From contig NC_063258.1 in assembly GCF_019578655.1 (NCBI RefSeq), forward strand, positions 7,299,283 to 7,363,282: a stretch of 64,000 nucleotides of DNA, read 5' to 3'. Below are positions 46,865 to 62,500 of this stretch, in pieces. This DNA comes from Ricinus communis. Taxonomy: Eukaryota; Streptophyta; Magnoliopsida; Malpighiales; Euphorbiaceae. The notes under the pieces were generated by a model. It worked only from the letters and a program-made list of their open reading frames with translations, made no database searches and was not told the origin of the DNA. The position numbers and the translations under genes are program-made. Numbering within the stretch: the first letter of the stretch is position 1; each line of letters starts with the position of its first letter.

Positions 46865-48469
46865 GGTAAATTTTTAATATGAGAAAACAATGCCGTAATA
46901 AGGGGATTTTTATCAATCAGAGAAAATAACCCTATAATTTTGGTATATTTGTGAGTATGAGAAAACAACCACTTAAATGGGTTAATTTTACAATATAAAA
47001 AAACGACCCCGTAAAAGTGGTATATTTATTATATAAGAAAATAATCCCATAAAACGTGTATATTTATGAATTTGAAAAACAACTCTGTAAAAGTAGGGTA
47101 ATTGCGAGTCTGAGAAAACAGCCTCATAGAATGGGTAAATTTTTTAATATGAGAAAACAACCTCGTAGAAACGGTAAGTTTTTTAATATGAGAAAACAAC
47201 CCCGTAATACAGTGATATTTATCAATCGGAGAAAATAACCCCATAATTTTGGTATATTTGTGAGTATGAGCAAACAACCCGTTAAATGGGTTAATTTTAT
47301 AATATGAGAAGACAACCCGTAAAAATGGTATATTATCAATATAAGAAAATAACCCTGTAAAACGTGTAGATTTATGAATCTGAGAAAACAACGCCGTAAA
47401 AGTAGTGTAATTTCGGTCTGAAAGCATTATAATAGAGCGGGTAAATATTTTAATATGAGAAAACATCCTCGTAGAAAGGTGAATTTTCTAATATGTGAAA
47501 ACAACTCAATGTCAGGAGTATTCTGAATCGAGGAAATAACCACATAATTGTGGTATATTTGTGAGTATCAGAAAACAACCCCTTAAATGGGTTAATTTTA
47601 TAATATGAGAAAACAATCCTCCTGTAAAAGGAGTATATTTGTAAATATAAGAAAATAACCCCGTAAAACGTGTATATTTATGAATTTGAGAAAATAACCC
47701 CATAATAGTGCTAATAACTTAATATGAGAAAATGACCCTGTAAAAGTGGTATATTTATAAATATAAGAAAATAACCCTGTCAAACGTGTATATTTATAAA
47801 TTTGAGAAAACAACTCCGTAAGTGCAGTGTAATTGCTAGTCTATGAAAACAGCGTCGCAGAAGGGGTAAATTATTTAATATGAGAAAATAACCCCGAAAG
47901 AGGAGTATATTTATAACTATTGGAAAACGACCCCGTAATATAGGGATATTTATCAATCCAGGAAAATAACCCCGTAATTATGGTATATTTGTGAATATGA
48001 GAAAAGAACCCCTTAAATGAGTTAATTTTATAATATGAAAAAACAACCCCGTAAAAGGGTTATAATTGTCAATATAAGAAAATAACCCCGTAAAACATGT
48101 GTATTTATGAATATGAGTAAATAACCTCGTAAAGCGATGTAATTGCGGTCGAAAACTGACCTCATAGAAGGAGTAAATTTCTTAATATGAGAAAACGACT
48201 CCGTAAAATTGGTATATTTATCAATATAAGAAAATAACCCCTGTAAAACATGTATATTTATGAATTTGAGAAAACAATCCCGTAAAAGTAGTGTAATTAC
48301 GAGTCTAAGAAAACAGCCTCGTAGAATGGGTAAATTATTTAATATGAGAAAATAACCCAGTAAGAGGGGTATATTTATAAATATTAGAAAACAACCCCGT
48401 AAATACGGGGATATTTATTAATCGGAGAAAATAACCTCGTAATTTTGGTATATTTGTGAGTATAAGAAA

Positions 48470-49680
48470 ACAACCTCTTAAATGGGTTAATTTTATAATA
48501 TGAGAAAACAATCCTGTAAAAGGGGTATATTTGTCGAAATAAGAAAATAACCCCGTAAAACGTGTATATTTATGAATTTTAGAAAATAATCCCATAATAG
48601 TGCTAATAATTTAATATGAGAAAACGACAGCGTAAAAGTGGTATATTTATCAATATAAGAAAATAATCCCGTAAAGCGTGTACATTTATGTATCTGAGAA
48701 AATAACCGTGTAAAAGTAGTGTAATTGCAAGTCTGAGAAAACATCCTCATAGAAGGGGTAAATTTTTTAATATGAGAAAATAACCACGTTATAGAGGGAT
48801 ATTTATCAATCGGAGAAAATAACTCTATAATTTTGGTATATTTGTGAGTATGAGAAAACAATCGCTTAAATGGGTTAATTTTATAATATAAGAAAGCAAC
48901 CCCGTAAGAGGGGTATATTTGTCAATATAAGAAAATAAGCCCGTAAAACGTGTATATTTATGAATTTGAGAAAACAACTCCATAATAGTGCTAATAGTTT
49001 AATATGAGAAAACGACCACGTAAAAGTGGTATATTTATCAATATAGGAAAATAATACCGTAAAGCGTGTATATTTATGAATTTGAGAAAATAGCCCCATA
49101 AAAGTAATGTAATTGCGAGTTTGAGAAAACAACCTCATAGAAAGGGTAAATTTTTTATTATGACAAAACAACCCCGTAATGTGGGGATATTTATCAATCG
49201 GATAAAATAACCCCGTAATTTTGGTATATTTGTGAGTATGAGAAAACAACCACTTAAATGGATTAATTTTATAATGTGAGAAAACAACCCCGTAAAAAGG
49301 GTATATTTGTCAATATAAGAAAATAAGCCCGTAAAACGTGTATATTTATGAATTTGAGAAAGCAACCCCATAATAGTGCTAATAATTTAATATGAGAAGA
49401 CGACCCCATAAAAGTGGTATATTTATCATTATAAGAAAATAACCCTGTAAAACATACATATTTATGAATATGAGAAAACAACCCCTTAAAAGTAGTGTAA
49501 TTGCGAGTCTAAGAAAACAACCTCGAAGAATGGGTAAATTTTTTAATATTAGAAAACAACCTCATAGAAAGGGTAAACTTTTTAATATGTGAAAACAATC
49601 CCGTAATATGGGGATATTTATGAATCTGAGGGTATAACCCCGTAATTCTGGTATATTCGTGAGTATGAGAAAACAACCCC
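48470..49680 (+). repeat. 10-unit HOR variant in tandem (period about 388 bp)
   Basis: Segments 48493-48861 and 48881-49249 align at an offset of 388 bp, and a third follows from about 49269. The spacing equals eight 39-bp and two 38-bp units; unit H, present at 48360, is missing in these copies. Boundaries are judged from K units near 48474, 48866 and 49251. Confidence 0.78.
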
Positions 49681-52600
49681 TTAAATGGGTTAATTTTATA
49701 ATATGAGTAATATCCCCCTTAAAAGGGGTATATTTGTCGATATAAGAAAATAACCCCACAGAACATGTATATTTATGAATTTGAGAAAACAACCCCATAA
49801 TAGTACTTATAATTTAGTATGAGAGAACGACCACGTAAAAGTCGTATATTTATCAATATAATAAAATAACCTCATAAAACGTGTATACTCATGAATATGA
49901 AAAGACAACCCTGTAATAGTAGTGTAATTGCGAGTCTGAGAAAATAGACTCGTAGAAGGGATAAATTTTTTAATATGAGAAAACAACCTCGTAGAAGGGG
50001 TAAATTTTTTAATATGAGAAAATAACCCCATAAGACGGGGATATTTATCAATCGAAGAAAATAACCCCGTAATTTTGGTATATTAGTGAGTATGAGAAAA
50101 CAACCCTCTAAAATGGGTTAATTTTATAATTTGTGAAAACAACCCCGTAAAAGGGGTATATTTGTTAATATAAGGAAATAACTCCGTAAAAACATGTATA
50201 TTTATGAATTTGAAAAAATAACCGCATAATAGTGCTAATAACTTAAAATGAGAAAACGACCCCGTAAAAGTGGTATATTTATCAATATAAGAAATAACCC
50301 CGTCAAACCTGTATATTTATAAATCTGAGAAAATAACTTCGTGAAAGTAGTTATGGTTGTAATTAAGAAAACGACGTAAATGGAAGAATAAATTTTAATA
50401 TGAGAAAATAATCCCGTAAGAGGGTTATATTTATAAATATTAGAAGGTAACCCCGTAATACATGGATATTTATCAATCGAAGAAAATAATCCCATAATTT
50501 TAGTATATTTGTGAGTATGAGAAAACAATCCCTTAAATGGGTTAATTTTATAATATGAGAAAACAACCCCGTAAAAGGGGTATATTTATAACCCTGTAAA
50601 GACGTGAATATTTATGAATTTGAGAAAATAATCTCATAATAGTACTAATCATTTAATATAGGAAATTAACCCCATAAAGTGGTATCTTTATCAATATGAG
50701 AAAATAATCCCGTAAAACGTGTATATTTATGAATATGAAAAAACAGCCTCAAAGAGAGGGTAAATTTTTTAAAATGAGAAAACAAATCCGTGATACGGAG
50801 ATTTTATCAATGGAAGTAAATATTACGTGGGGATATTGTCAATATAAAATAACCCTAAGTAAAGTCGTATATTTATCAATATAAGAAATTAACTCCGTAA
50901 AATGTATATATTTATGAATATGAGAAAACAACCCCATAAAAGTAGTGTAATTGCAAGTCAGAAAACGATATAGTAGAGGTAAATTTTTAATCTCGGAAGC
51001 AACCCCGTATCTGAGGATGTTGTTAATCGGAGAAAATAACTCCGTAATTTTGGTATATTTGTGAGTGTGAGAAAACAACCCCGTAAAAGGGGTATATTTG
51101 TATATAAAAGAAAATAACCTAGTAAAGCGTGTATATTTATGAATTTGAGAAAACAACACAATAATAGTGCTAATAATTTATGAGAAGATCACCCTGTAAA
51201 AGTGGTATATTTATCAATATAAGAAAATAACCCCGTATAATGTGTATATTTATGAATCTGAGAAAACAACCCCTTAAAAGTAGTGTAATTGCGAGTCGAA
51301 GAAAACAGCCTCGTGTAATGGGTAAATTTTTAATATCAGAAAACAGCCTTGTAGAAAGGGTAAATTTCTTAATATGAGAAACTAACCCCGTAAGAGAGAT
51401 ATATTTATAAATATGAGAAAACAACCCCGTAATACGGGGATATTTATCAATCGGAGAAAATAATCCCGTAATTTTATGATATTTGTGAGTATGAGAAAAC
51501 AACCCCTTAAATGGGTTAATCTTATAATATGAGAAAACAACTCCGTAAAAGGGGTATACTTATTAATATAAGAAAATAACCCCATAAATCGTGTATATTT
51601 ATGAATATGAGAAAACAACCACATAATAGTGTTAATAATTTATTATGAGAAAACAACCCCGTAAAAGTAGTGTAATTGCAAGTCTAAGAAAACAGCCTCG
51701 TAGAACGGGTAAATTATTTAATATGAGAAAACAACCCTGTTAGAAAACAACCCATAATACGGGGATATTTATAAATCACAGAAAATAACCCCGTAATTTT
51801 GGCATATTTGTGAGTATGAGAAAACAACCCCTTAAATGGGTTAATTTTATAATATGAGAAAATAATCCTGTAAAAGGGGTATATTTGTATATTTATGAAT
51901 TTTAGAAAACAACCACATAATAGTGCTCATAATTTAATATGAGAAAATGACCCCGTAAAAGTGGTATATTTATAAATATAAGAAAATAACCGTGTAAAAC
52001 GTGTAAATTTATGAATCTGAGAAAATAACCCTGTAAAAGTAGTATAATTATGAGTTTGAGAAAACAGCCCCGTAGATGTGGTAAAATTTTTAATATGAGA
52101 AAACAACCCCGTAAAACGGAGATATTTATCAATCGGAGAAAATAACCCCGTAATTTAGGTATATTTATGAGTATGAGAAAACAACCACTTAAATGGGTTA
52201 ATTTTATAATATGAGAATACAACTCTATAAAAGTAGTATATTTGTTAATATAAGATAATAACCCCATAAAAGTGTATATTTATGAATTTAAAAAAAAATC
52301 CGGAATAGTGTTAATAATTTAATATGAGAAAACGACCCCGTAAAAGTGGTGTATTTATCAATATAAGAAAATAACCCTATCAAACGTGTATATTTATAAA
52401 TCTTGAGAAAACAACTCCGTAAATGTAGTGTAATTGCTAGTCTATGAAAACAGCGTCGCAGAAAGGGTAAATTATTTAATATGAGAAAATAACCCCATAG
52501 GAGGAGTATATTTATAAATATTAGAAAACAACCCCATAATACGGGGATATTTATCAATCCGGAAAAGACCGTAATTGTAGTATATTTGTGAGTATGAGAA

Positions 52601-55600
52601 AACAACCCTTAAATGGGTTAATTTTATAATATGAGAAAACAACCCCGTAAAAGGGTTATAATTATCAATATAAGAAAATAACCCTGTAAAACGTGTATAT
52701 ATATGAATATGAGAAAATAACCTCGTAAAAGCAATGTAATTGCGAGTCTGAGAAAACAGCCTTATAGAAGGGGTAAATTTTTTAATATGAGAAAACGACC
52801 CCATAAAAGTGGTATATTTATCAATATAAGAAAATAACCCCGTAAAACATGTAACTTTATGAATCTGAGAAAATAACACAGTAGTAGAAATGTAATTGCT
52901 TGGTCAGGGAAGAAATGAGCCTCGTAGAAGGGGTAAATTTTTAATATGAGAAAACAACCACGTAATAAGGGGATGTTTATCAATCATAGAAAATAACCCC
53001 GTAATTTTAGTATATTTGTGAGTATGAGAAAACAACCACTTAAATCGGTTAATTTTATAATATGAGAAAATAACCCCGTAAAAGAGGTATATTTGTCAAT
53101 ATAAGAAAATAACCCCGTAAAATGTGTATATTTAAGAATTAGAGAAAACAACCCCATAATAGTGCTAATAATTTAATATGAGAAAAGGACCCCGTAAAAG
53201 TAGTATATTTATCAATATAAGAAAATAACCCCGTAAAACATATATATTTATGAATCTGAGAAAACAACCCCATAAAAATAGTGTAATTGCGAATATAAGA
53301 AAACAACCCGTAGAAGGGGTAAATTTTTTAATATGTGAAAACAACCCCGTAATAATGGGATACTTATTAATCTGATTAAATAACCCCGTAATTGTGGTAT
53401 ATTTGTGTGTATGAGAAAACAACCCCTTAAATGGATTAATTTTATAATATGAGAAAATAACCCCATAAAAGAGGTATATTTGTCGATATAACAAAATAAC
53501 CCCGTAAAACGTGTATATTTATGAATTTTATAAAATAACTCCATAATAGTGCTAATAATTTAATATGAGAAAACGACCCCATAAAAGTGATATATTTATT
53601 AATATAAGAAAATAACCCCGTAAAACATATATATTTATGAATATGAGAAGTTAACCGCGTAAAGGTAGTGTAATTGCGAGTCTGAAAAAACAATCTCGTA
53701 GAAGGGGTAAATTTTTAAATATTAGAAAACAACCCCGTAATACGGGGATATTTATAAATCGGAGAAATAACCCCGTAATTTTGGTATATTTGTGAGTATG
53801 AGAAAACAACCCCTTCAATGAGTTAATTTTATAATATGAGAATGCAACACCTTAAAAGTGGTATATTTGTCAATATAAGATAATAACCTCACAAAGCGTA
53901 TGTATTTATGATTAAGAGAAAACAACCCCGTAAAAGTAGTGTAATTGTGAGTCTAAGAAAACAGCCTCGTATAACGGGTTAATTTTTTAATATGAGAAAA
54001 CAGCATCGTAAAAGGGGTAAATTTTTTAATATGAGAAAATAACCCCGTAAGAGGGGTATATTTATATATATGAGAAAACAACCCCGCAATATGGGAATAT
54101 TTATCTATCGGAGAAAATAATCCCATAATTTAGTTATATTTGTGAGGATGAGAAAACAACCCCTTAAATAGGTTAATTTTATAATATGAGAAAACAACCC
54201 CGTAAAAGGGGTATATTTATCAACTTGAGAAAATAACCCCGTAAAACGTGTATATTTATGAATTTGAGAAAAGAACCTCATAATAATGCTAATAATTTAA
54301 TATGAAAAAAGACTCCATAAAAGTTGTATATTTATCAGTATAATAAAATAACCTCGTAAAACGTGTATATTTATGAATATGAGAAAATAACCGCGTGAAA
54401 GTAGTGTAGTACGAGGTTTGAGAAAAGCATTGTTATATAGAACGGGTAAATTTTTAATATGAGAAAACAACCCGTAATAAGGGGATATGTATTAATCGGA
54501 GAAAATAACCTGTAATTTTGGTATATTTGTGAGTATGAGAAAACAACCCCTTAAATGGGTCAATTTTATAATATGAGAAAACAACCGTGTAAAAGGGTTA
54601 TATTTGTTATTATGAAAAAATGACCCTGTAAAACCTGTATATTTGTGTATTTGAAAAATAACCCCATAATAGTGCTAATAATTTTATATTAGAAAACGAC
54701 CCCCGTAAAAGTGGTATATTTATCAATATAAGAAAATAACCCCATAAAACATGTATATTTATGAATATGGGAAACAATCCCTTAAAAATAGTGTAATTGC
54801 GAGTGTAAAAAAATAGCCTCGTAGAATGGGTAAATTTTTTAGTATGAGAAAACAGCCTCGTAGAAGTGGTAAATTTACTTATATGAAAAAATAATCCTGT
54901 AAAAGGGTTATATTTATAAATGGAAGAAGCCAAAATGTCTGAGGATGTTGTTAATGGGAAAATAAGCGTAATTTGGTATATTTGTGAGTATGAGAAAACA
55001 ACCCCATAATAGTGCTAATAATTTAATGCAAGAAAACGACCCCGTAAATGTGGAGTATTTCTCAATATAAGAAAATAACCTCGAAAAACGTGAATATTTA
55101 TGAATCTAAAAAAATAAACCGTAAAAGCAGTGTAATTATGAGTTTGAGTAAACAGCCTCGTAGAAGGGGTTAAGTTTTTAATGAGAAAACAACCTCGTAA
55201 AAGGGGTAAAATTTTAATATGTGAAAACAATCACGTAATACTGGGGTATTTATCAATCGTAGAAAATAACCCCATAATATTGGTATATTTATGAATACGA
55301 CAAAACAACCTCTTAAATGGGTTAATTTTATAATATGAGAAAACAACCCCGTAGAACATGTATGTTTATGAATCTAAGAAAACAAGCCCGTAAAAGTAGT
55401 GTAATTGCGAGTCTAAGAAAACAGCCTCGTAGAACGGGTAAATTTTTTAGTATGAGAAAATAGCCTCGTACAAGGGGTAAATTTTTTAATATGTGAAAAC
55501 AACCTCATAATACGTGTATATTTATGAATCTAAGTAAATAATCTCATAATTGTGGTATATTTGTGAGTATCAGGAAACAACCCCTTAAATAGGTTAATTT

Positions 55601-55849
55601 TATAATATGAGAAAACAATCCCGTAAAATGGGTATATTTGTCGATATAAGAAAATAACCTCGTAAAACGTGTATATTTATGAATTTGAGAAAACAACTCC
55701 ATAATAGTACCAATAATTTCATATGAGAAAACGACCTTGTAAAAATGGTATATTATCAATATAAGAGAATAACACCGTAAAATGTGTATATTTATGAATC
55801 CGAAAAACAACCCCGTAAAAGTAGTGTAATTGCGGTCGAGAAAACGATA

Positions 55850-58800
55850 TAAGTAGAGGTAAATTTTTTAATATGGAAAACAACCCGTCGGGGATGTTTA
55901 TCAATCAGGAGAGGAATTAAATAGTTTTTATGTTTGTGAGCATTAGAAAACAACGAGCTTAAATGGGTTAATTTTATACTATTAGAAGATAATCCCGTAA
56001 AGAGGGTATATTTGTAAATATAAGTAAATAACCTCACGTCAAAAGGGTATATTTATCAACATGAGAAAATAATCCGTAAAAGTATTGTATTTATGAATCG
56101 AGAAAGCAACCCAGTAAAGTATGATGTGATTGCAAGTGCGAGAAAGCTTGACCTCGCAGTGGTAAATTTTTAATATGAGAGAAAACGACCTCGTATGAGA
56201 GGGATAGATTTTTTAATATGAGAAAACAACCACATGTAATACGAGGATATTTATCAATCGGAGAAAATAACCTCGTAATTTTGGTATATTTGTGAGTATG
56301 AGAAAACAACCACTTAAATTGGTTAATTTTATAATATGTGAAAACAACCCCGTAAAAGGGGTCATTTGTCAATTTAAGAAAATAACCCCGTAAAAGTGGT
56401 ATATTTATCTATATAAGAAAATAATCCTGTAAAACATGAATATTTATGAATATGAGGAAACAACCTCGTAAAAGTAGAGGAATTGCGAGACTGAGAAAAT
56501 AGACTCGTAGAAGGGGTAAATATTTTATTATGAAAAAATAACCCCGTAAGAGGGGTATATTTATAAATATTAGCAAACAACCCCGTAATACGGGATATTT
56601 ATCAATCGAATAAAACAACCCCGCAATTTTGATATATTTCTGAGTGTGAGAAAAGAACCCCTTGAATGTGTAAATTTTGTAATATGTGAAAGCAACCCCG
56701 TAAAAGGGTATATTTGTCAATATAAGAAAATAACCCTGGAAAAGTGGTATATTTATCGATATAAGAAAATAATCCTGTTAAATGTGTATATTTATGAATA
56801 TGAGAATACAACCCCGTAAAAGTAATGTAATTGCGAGTCTGAGAAAACAGCCTCGTGGAAGGGGTAAATTTTTTAATATGAGAAAACAACCCCGTAATAC
56901 GAGGATATTTATCAATCAGAGAAAATAACCCTGTAATTTTGGTATATTTGTGAACATGAGAAAACAACCACTTAAATGGCTTAATTTTATAATATGAGAA
57001 GACAACCCCGTAAAAGTCGTATATTTATCAACATAATTTTATAATGTGAAAACAACCCCGTAAAAGGGATGTAATTGTCAATATAAGAAAATAACCCCGT
57101 AAAAGTGGTGTATTTATGTATATAAGGAAATAATCCCGTAAAATGTGTATATTTATGAATATGAAGAAACAACCCCGTAAAAGTAGTGCAATTGCGAGTG
57201 CGAGAAAGCAATACAATGGAAGGGGTAATTTTTAAATATGAAAACAACCCGTAAGTGGGGTATATTTATAAATATTAGAAAACAACCCCGTATCGAGATA
57301 TTTATCAATCGAAGAAAATAACCTCTCAATTTTGGTATATTTGTGGTGTGAGAAAACAACATGTGAATATGTTAATCTTATAATATGTGAAAACGATCCC
57401 GTAAAAGTGGTATATTTCTCAATATAAGAAGATAACCCGTAAAACGTGTATATTTATGAATCCGAGAAGACAACCCGTAAAAGTAGTGTAATTGTAGTGC
57501 AGAGAAAACAACCTGAATAAAAGGGTAAATTCTTTAATATGAGAAAACAACCTAGTAGAGGAGTAAATTTTTAATGTGGAAACAACCACACTGAAAAATG
57601 TATTTATAAATAATAGAAATCAACCCCGTAATATGGGGATATTTATCAATCAGATGCAGAAAACAACCCCTTAAATGAGTTAATTTGATAATAGCGAGAA
57701 AACAACCCCGTAAAAGGAGTATATTTGTCGATCTAAGAAAATAACCCCGTAAAATATGTATATTTATCAATTTGAGAAAACAACCACATAATAGTGCTAA
57801 TAATTTAATATGAGAAAACGACCCGTAAAAGTTGTATATTTATCAATATAAGAAAATAACTCGTAAAGCGTGTATATTTATGAATCCGAGAAAACAATCC
57901 CGTAAAAATAGTGTAATTACGAGTCTAAGAAAATGGCCAGCTTAGAGCGGGTAAATTTTTAATATGTAAAGCAGCCCTCAAATGAGAAGGGGATATTTAT
58001 GAATCCGAAGAGATAACCTCGTAATTATAGTATGATTTAATTGTGAAACAACCCCTTAAATGGGTTAATTTTAAAGGTGTATATTTGTCAATACAAGAAA
58101 ATAACCCTGTAAAAGTGGTATATTTACTAATATAAATAAATAATCCCATAAAGCATGTATATTTATAAAAATAAGAAAATAACCCCGTAAAATTAGTGTA
58201 ATTGCAAGTCCGAAAAAACAACCTCGTAGAAGGTATATATTTTTTAATATGAGAAAATAATCCCGTAATACAGAAATATTTAACAATCGGAGAAAATAAC
58301 CCCGTAATTTTGGTATATTTGTGAGTATGAGTAAACAACTCCTTAAATGGGTAAATTTATAATATGTGAAAACAACCCCGTGAAGGTGTATATTTATCAA
58401 TATAAGAAAATAACCCCATAAAAGTGGTATATTTATCAATATTAGATAATAACCTGTATATTTATGAATTTGAGAAAAGAACCCAATAAAAGTAGTGTAA
58501 TTGTGAGTTTGAGAAAGCGACTAAATAAAAAGCGATAAATTTTTTAATATGAAAAATAAGCATGCGTGTCTGAGGATATTATCAACCTGGAGAAAATAAC
58601 CCCGTAATTATAGTATATATTTATAATTATGAAGAAATAACCCATAAATGGGTTCATTTATAATATGAAAAATAACCCATAAAAGGGCTATATTTGTCAA
58701 TGTAAGAACATAACCTCGTAAGACATGTATATTTATGAATTTGAGAAAACAACCCAAGAATAGTTCTAATATTTTAATATGAGGAAAGCGACCCCGTAAA

Positions 58801-58980
58801 AGTGGTATATTTCTTAATGCAAGAAAATAACCCTGTAAAAATCTGCATAATTGCGAGTTTGAGAAAGCAACAACGTGAAGGGGTAAATTCTTTAATGTGA
58901 GGAAAACAACCCGGCAAGAGGGTATATATGGATATTAGAAAACAACCCGTGTCACGAGGATATTTATCAATCGGAGAAAA
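55850..58980 (+). repeat. Eroded satellite segment
   Basis: Units are still recognisable, but short deletions, broken GAAAA boxes and non-consensus inserts are much more frequent than in the neighbouring array (for example AACGATATAAGTAGAGGT near 55850 and ATAAGCATGCGTGTCTGAG near 58555). It ends at the second N gap. It may be an old array edge or a poorly polished consensus. Confidence 0.65.
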
Positions 58981-59019
58981 TGACGTTATTGGGTATATAC
59001 GTGATGTCATGAAACAACC

Positions 59020-59519
59020 NNNNNNNNNNNNNNNNNNNNNNNNNNNNNNNNNNNNNNNNNNNNNNNNNNNNNNNNNNNNNNNNNNNNNNNNNNNNNNNNN
59101 NNNNNNNNNNNNNNNNNNNNNNNNNNNNNNNNNNNNNNNNNNNNNNNNNNNNNNNNNNNNNNNNNNNNNNNNNNNNNNNNNNNNNNNNNNNNNNNNNNNN
59201 NNNNNNNNNNNNNNNNNNNNNNNNNNNNNNNNNNNNNNNNNNNNNNNNNNNNNNNNNNNNNNNNNNNNNNNNNNNNNNNNNNNNNNNNNNNNNNNNNNNN
59301 NNNNNNNNNNNNNNNNNNNNNNNNNNNNNNNNNNNNNNNNNNNNNNNNNNNNNNNNNNNNNNNNNNNNNNNNNNNNNNNNNNNNNNNNNNNNNNNNNNNN
59401 NNNNNNNNNNNNNNNNNNNNNNNNNNNNNNNNNNNNNNNNNNNNNNNNNNNNNNNNNNNNNNNNNNNNNNNNNNNNNNNNNNNNNNNNNNNNNNNNNNNN
59501 NNNNNNNNNNNNNNNNNNN
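59020..59519. other. Assembly gap of exactly 500 N
   Basis: A second 500-N placeholder, flanked on both sides by plus-oriented but eroded satellite, so the missing sequence is probably more satellite. Its real length is unknown. Confidence 0.98.
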
Positions 59520-62500
59520 GTATATTTATAATTTGAGAAAACAACCCATATGATGCTAGTTTCATATGAAAATGACCAGTAAGTGGTATATTTATCAATA
59601 TAAGAAAATAACCCCGTAAAACGTGTATATTTATGAATCTGAGAAAATAATACCATAAAAGTAGCGTAATTGAGAGTCTAAAAAAATAGTCTCATAGAAG
59701 GGGTAAATTTTTTAATATGAGAAAACAACCCCGTAATACAGGAATATTGATCAATTGGAGAAAATAATCCCATAATTTTGGTATTTTGTGAGTATGAGGA
59801 AACAACCCCTTAAATGGGTTAATTTTAAAATATGAGAAAACAACCTCGTAAAAGGGGTATATAGTCGATAAAAGAAAATAAACCCGTAGAATGTGTACAT
59901 TTATGAATTTGAGAAAAAAACCCTAAAATAATGCTAATAATTTAATATGAGAAAACGACCCCGTAAAACTGGTATATTTAGCAATATAAGAAAATAACCT
60001 CGAAATGCGTGTATATTTATGAATCTGAAAAAAGTAGTGTAATTGTGAGTCTAAGAAAACAGCCTCGTAGAACGGGTAAAATTTTTAATATGAGAAGACA
60101 ACCTCGTAGAAGGGAGTAAATATTTTAATATGTAAAAACAACCCTGTAATACGATGATATTTATGAATATGAGGAAATCACCTCGTAATTGTGGTATATT
60201 TGTCAGTATGAGAAAACAACCCCTTAAATGGGTTAATTTTATGATATGAGAAAACAACCCCGTAAAAGGGGTATATTTGTCGATATAAGAAATTAACTCC
60301 ATAAAACAAGTATATTTATAAATTTGAGACAACAACCCTATAATAATGCTAGTTTTATATGAGAAAACGACCCCGTAAAAGTGGTATATTTATCAATATA
60401 AGAAAATAATCTCATAAAATGTGTATATTTATGAATATGAAAAAATAACCGCATAAAAGTAGTGCAATTGCGAGTCTAAGAAAACAGCCTCGTAGAAGGG
60501 GTAAACTTTTTAATATGAGAAAACAACCCCGTAATACGGGGATATTTATCCATCGGAGAAAATAACCCCGTAATTTTGGTATATTTGTGAGTATGAGAAA
60601 ATAACCCTTTAAATAAGTTAATTTTATAATATGAGAAAACAACCCCGTAAAAGGGGTGTATTTGTAGATATAAGAATATAACCTCATAAAATGTGTATCT
60701 ATAAATTTGAGAAAACAACCCCATAATAGTACTAATAATTTAATATGAGAATACGACTACGTTAAAGTGGTATATCAATATATAAAATAAAACCCCGTAA
60801 AACTTGTATATTTATAAATATAAGAGAACAACCTCGTAAAAGTAGTGTAATTGCTAGTCTAAGAAAAATATACATGAGAGGGTAATTTTTTATATGAAAA
60901 AATAACCTATAAATGAAGGGGTAATTTTTCTAATATGAGAAAGAAACCCTGTAATATGGGAAAATTTATCAATCGGTGAAGATAATCTTGTACTTTTTGT
61001 ATATTTGTGAGTATGAGCAAACAACCCCTTAAAGGGGTTAATTTTAGAATATGTGAAAACAACCCCGTAAAAGGGGTGTATTTGTCCATATAAGAAAATA
61101 ACCCCGTAAAAGTGGTATATTTATCAATATAAGATAATAATCCCGTAAAACGTGTATATTTATGAATGTGAGAAAACAACCCTGTCAAAGTAGTGTAATT
61201 GCGAGTCTAAGAAAACAGCCTCGTACAAGGAGTAAATATTTTAATATGAGAAAATAACCCCATGTAATACAGGAATATTTATAAATCGGAGAAAATAACC
61301 CCATAATTTTGGTATTTTTGTAAGTATGAGAAAACAACCCCTTAAACGGGTTAATTTTATAATATGGGAAAACAACCCCGGAAAAAGGGTATATTGTCCA
61401 TATAAGAAAATAACCCCGTAAAACGTGTATATTTATAAATTTAACAAAACAACCCCAGAGTAGTGCTAATAATTTTATATGAGAAAACGACCGCATAAAA
61501 GCGGTATATTTCTCAATGTAAGAAATTAACCTCGTAAAACCTGTATATTTATGAATATGAGAAAACAACCCCGTAAAAGTAGTGTAATTGTGAGTCTGAT
61601 AAAACAGCCTCGTAGAAGGGGTAAATTTTTTAATATGAGAAAACAACCCTATAATACTGGAATATTTATGAATCGGAGAAAATAACCCTGTAATTTTGGT
61701 GTATTTGTGAGTTTGAGAAAATCCCTTAAATGGGTTAATTATATAATATGAGAAAACAACCTTCGTAAAAATTATGTTGTCAATATAAGAAAATAACCCC
61801 GTAAAAGTGGTATATTTATCAACATATAAAAATAACCTTATAAAACATGTATATTTATGAATATGAGAGAACAACCCCATAAAAGTAGTGTAATTGTGAT
61901 ATTGAGAAAATAGCCTCGCAGAAGGGGTAAATCATATAATTTGAGAGAATAACCTCGTAGAAGGGGTAAATTTTCTAATATGAGAAAGCAACCCCGTAAT
62001 ACGGGGATATTTATCAACCGCTGAAAATAATCCCGTAATTTTGGTATATTTGTGAGTATGAGAAAACAACCCCTTAAAGGGGCTAATTTTATAATATGAG
62101 AAAATAACTCCGTAAAAGGGGTATATTTATCAATATAAGAAAATAACCCTATAAAAGTGGTATATTTATAACCATAAGAAAATAATCTAAGTAAGCGTGT
62201 GTATTTGTAGATGTGAGAAAATAACCCAGTAAAAGTAGTAAAATTGCTGGTCCAGAGAAAGCGATATAAGTAGGAAGATAATTTTTAATATGAAAATAAC
62301 CTCGTATTACGAGAATTTTTATAAATCAGAGAAAATAACCCCGTAATTTTGGTATATTTGTTAGTATGAGAAAACAACCCTTTAAATGAGTTAATTTTAT
62401 AATATGAGAAAACAACTCCGTAAAGGGGTATATTTGTCCATACCAGAAAATAACCCCGTAAAACATGTATATCTATAAATTTGAGAAAACAACCCTAGAA

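Larger units (their letters stand above)
46865..59019 (+). repeat. Satellite array, plus orientation
   Basis: The longest uninterrupted satellite block, over 12 kb, with the same unit types and order. Regular HORs lie at about 48.3-50.1 kb and 51.2-54.3 kb; eroded stretches lie near 47410-47530, 50800-51010, 54900-54990 and from 55850 onward. A unit I variant reading TCTGAGGATGTTGTTAAT occurs at both about 51010 and 54938. No non-satellite insert was seen. Confidence 0.92.

Noticed and set aside
61185..61880. Long open frames on the strand opposite the satellite (up to 231 codons), looking like a family of repetitive hydrophobic proteins
   Set aside because: The 13-residue repeats mirror the 39-bp DNA unit, which is divisible by three. 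Frames break at the 38-bp units, flip strand with the inverted block, and show no consistent start, domain or codon signal.
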